34,246 nucleotides of DNA from Pseudomonadota bacterium (GTDB lineage Bacteria; Pseudomonadota; Gammaproteobacteria; Steroidobacterales; JBCBZW01), in assembly GCA_039193195.1 (NCBI GenBank), contig JBCCWS010000057.1, forward strand, positions 1 through 34,246, written 5' to 3'. The translations under genes were made by a program, and so were the position numbers. The notes beneath the pieces are model-generated. The model made no database searches, was not told the DNA's origin, and worked only from the letters and a program-made list of their open reading frames with translations. Shown one piece after another: positions 33,754 to 34,246 of this stretch (within the stretch, counting starts at the first letter, position 1; each line of letters begins with the position of its first letter).

Positions 33754-33940
33754 GCTTTCGCCGCGGCCGTGGACACCAGACTTCCCGCCAGCCTTCGATG
33801 GCGTATCCGGTACGCGGTAGAGCACTATCCACCAGTCCTCGGCAACGGCCTCCGCCCGATCGTGAGGAATCTGGTCGAAGATGGAGACAGGATTGTGGGT
33901 AGCCACCGTATCGGCGGTGCCAGCGCGTGCCGCACCCGCC
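33754..33940. other. Spacer with a possible minus-strand gene fragment
   Basis: No intact gene is present. A minus-strand frame from 33940 to about 33770 reads a coherent-looking stretch including VSIFDQIPHDRAEAV and DWWIVLYRVPDTPSKA before running into the antisense of the hairpin. It could be a gene end cut off by the fold-back element, but the evidence is only the look of the translation. Confidence 0.25.
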
Positions 33941-34112
33941 CTAGTGGGCCGCTTGGTAAATGAGGTGCTACTCGCCCTTCGGGTCTGCCCAGGGGCAGCG
34001 TCCGCGGCGTTGCATCGCTTGCCAATGGCGATGCCATTGGCTGCGCGACGCGCCTTGCTGACGCTGCCCCTACCAGACTGAGCGTTACCTCATTTACCAA
34101 GCGGCCCGCTAG
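33941..34112. repeat. Second fold-back (MITE-like) element
   Basis: A nested palindrome of 172 bp. The outer arms 33941-33966 and 34087-34112 match at 25 of 26 bases. The middle arms 33991-34002 and 34060-34071 match at all 12. The core arms GCCAATGGC (34021-34029) and GCCATTGGC (34033-34041) match at all nine. CTAG stands at both outer ends, which could be a target duplication or part of the arms. Its central 32 nt (34006-34037) match the centre of the element at 5902-6062 at 27 of 32 positions. It carries no open frame. It overlaps the terminal repeat by a few bases, so the insertion sequence may have entered its edge. Confidence 0.7.
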
Positions 34113-34246
34113 CCTGCTTTATTCATGAGGTGTGGCGTTGAGCCCCTGAGATGAGATCGTAGGGCGTTGACCGCAGCTGAGCGAGTGCCTGTGAGGCGTT
34201 CTCAGGGTTGAGGCCGGCGTTTTCCGAGTGTTGGGGTCGCTCATGC
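34108..34246. repeat. Right terminal inverted repeat, probable insertion-sequence end
   Basis: This is the exact reverse complement of 3-141. The frame noted at the left end is here on the minus strand, ending in a stop at about 34123 and open to the window edge, so the rest of the element lies off the right side. The two copies diverge immediately after CTAG. Confidence 0.7.

Noticed and set aside
1-34246. Circular molecule suggested by identical ends
   Set aside because: The end repeats are inverted, not direct, so they do not close a circle.

Overview
The window reads as chromosomal DNA of a high-G+C gammaproteobacterium that exports many proteins. The signs are Gram-negative style Sec signals and lipoboxes, a MacB/LolD-type ABC operon, ECF sigma factors, a CadC-like winged-helix/TPR regulator, and many large secreted beta-rich proteins. 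Lineage below class is not claimed. I saw no phage, plasmid replication, CRISPR, rRNA or tRNA genes. Both ends of the window are the same 139-bp sequence in inverted orientation. It looks like the 3' end of an insertion sequence, so the window is probably a contig that stops in a multicopy element.

Layout: (1) 1-1520: repeat end, one small unrecognised gene (282-701), then 0.8 kb with no convincing gene. (2) 1521-4646: secreted metzincin-type metalloprotease with an N-terminal propeller-like region, HExxHxxGxxH, a Met-turn-like segment and a histidine-rich tract. (3) 5224-10607: five-gene operon of ABC ATPase, three different periplasmic adaptors and a MacB-type permease. A fold-back element sits between genes one and two and contains the start of the first adaptor. 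(4) 11112-17805: secreted structural proteins. They are a seven-repeat FG-GAP (integrin-alpha-like) propeller, a 1021-aa fibre-like protein (YadA-like beta-roll, collagen-like and Cys-rich modules), a thrombospondin-type-3/dockerin-like protein, and an unknown secreted protein. (5) 17806-20252: decayed coding sequence, a PKD-containing Cys-rich protein with an uncertain start, and a small secreted protein. (6) 20712-23932: minus-strand operon of a 32-aa membrane protein, an ECF sigma factor and a Ser/Thr kinase with TPRs, preceded by a TPR gene remnant. (7) 24518-28576: a lipoprotein divergent from a winged-helix/TPR regulator, with three in-phase CTTAGG-like half-sites between them. (8) 28623-30376: a second ECF sigma factor and an AraC-family regulator. 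(9) 30955-33702: a secreted esterase-like-phytase-family protein with a C-terminal beta-sandwich. (10) 33717-34246: a terminator hairpin, a second fold-back element and the terminal repeat.

The most unusual items are the chimeric fibre protein with seven four-cysteine repeats and its TSP3/dockerin partner, the ABC operon with three adaptors, and two fold-back elements sharing a 32-nt central core, one of which has apparently become the translation start of a gene. All functions are inferred from motifs read by eye; no database search was run.
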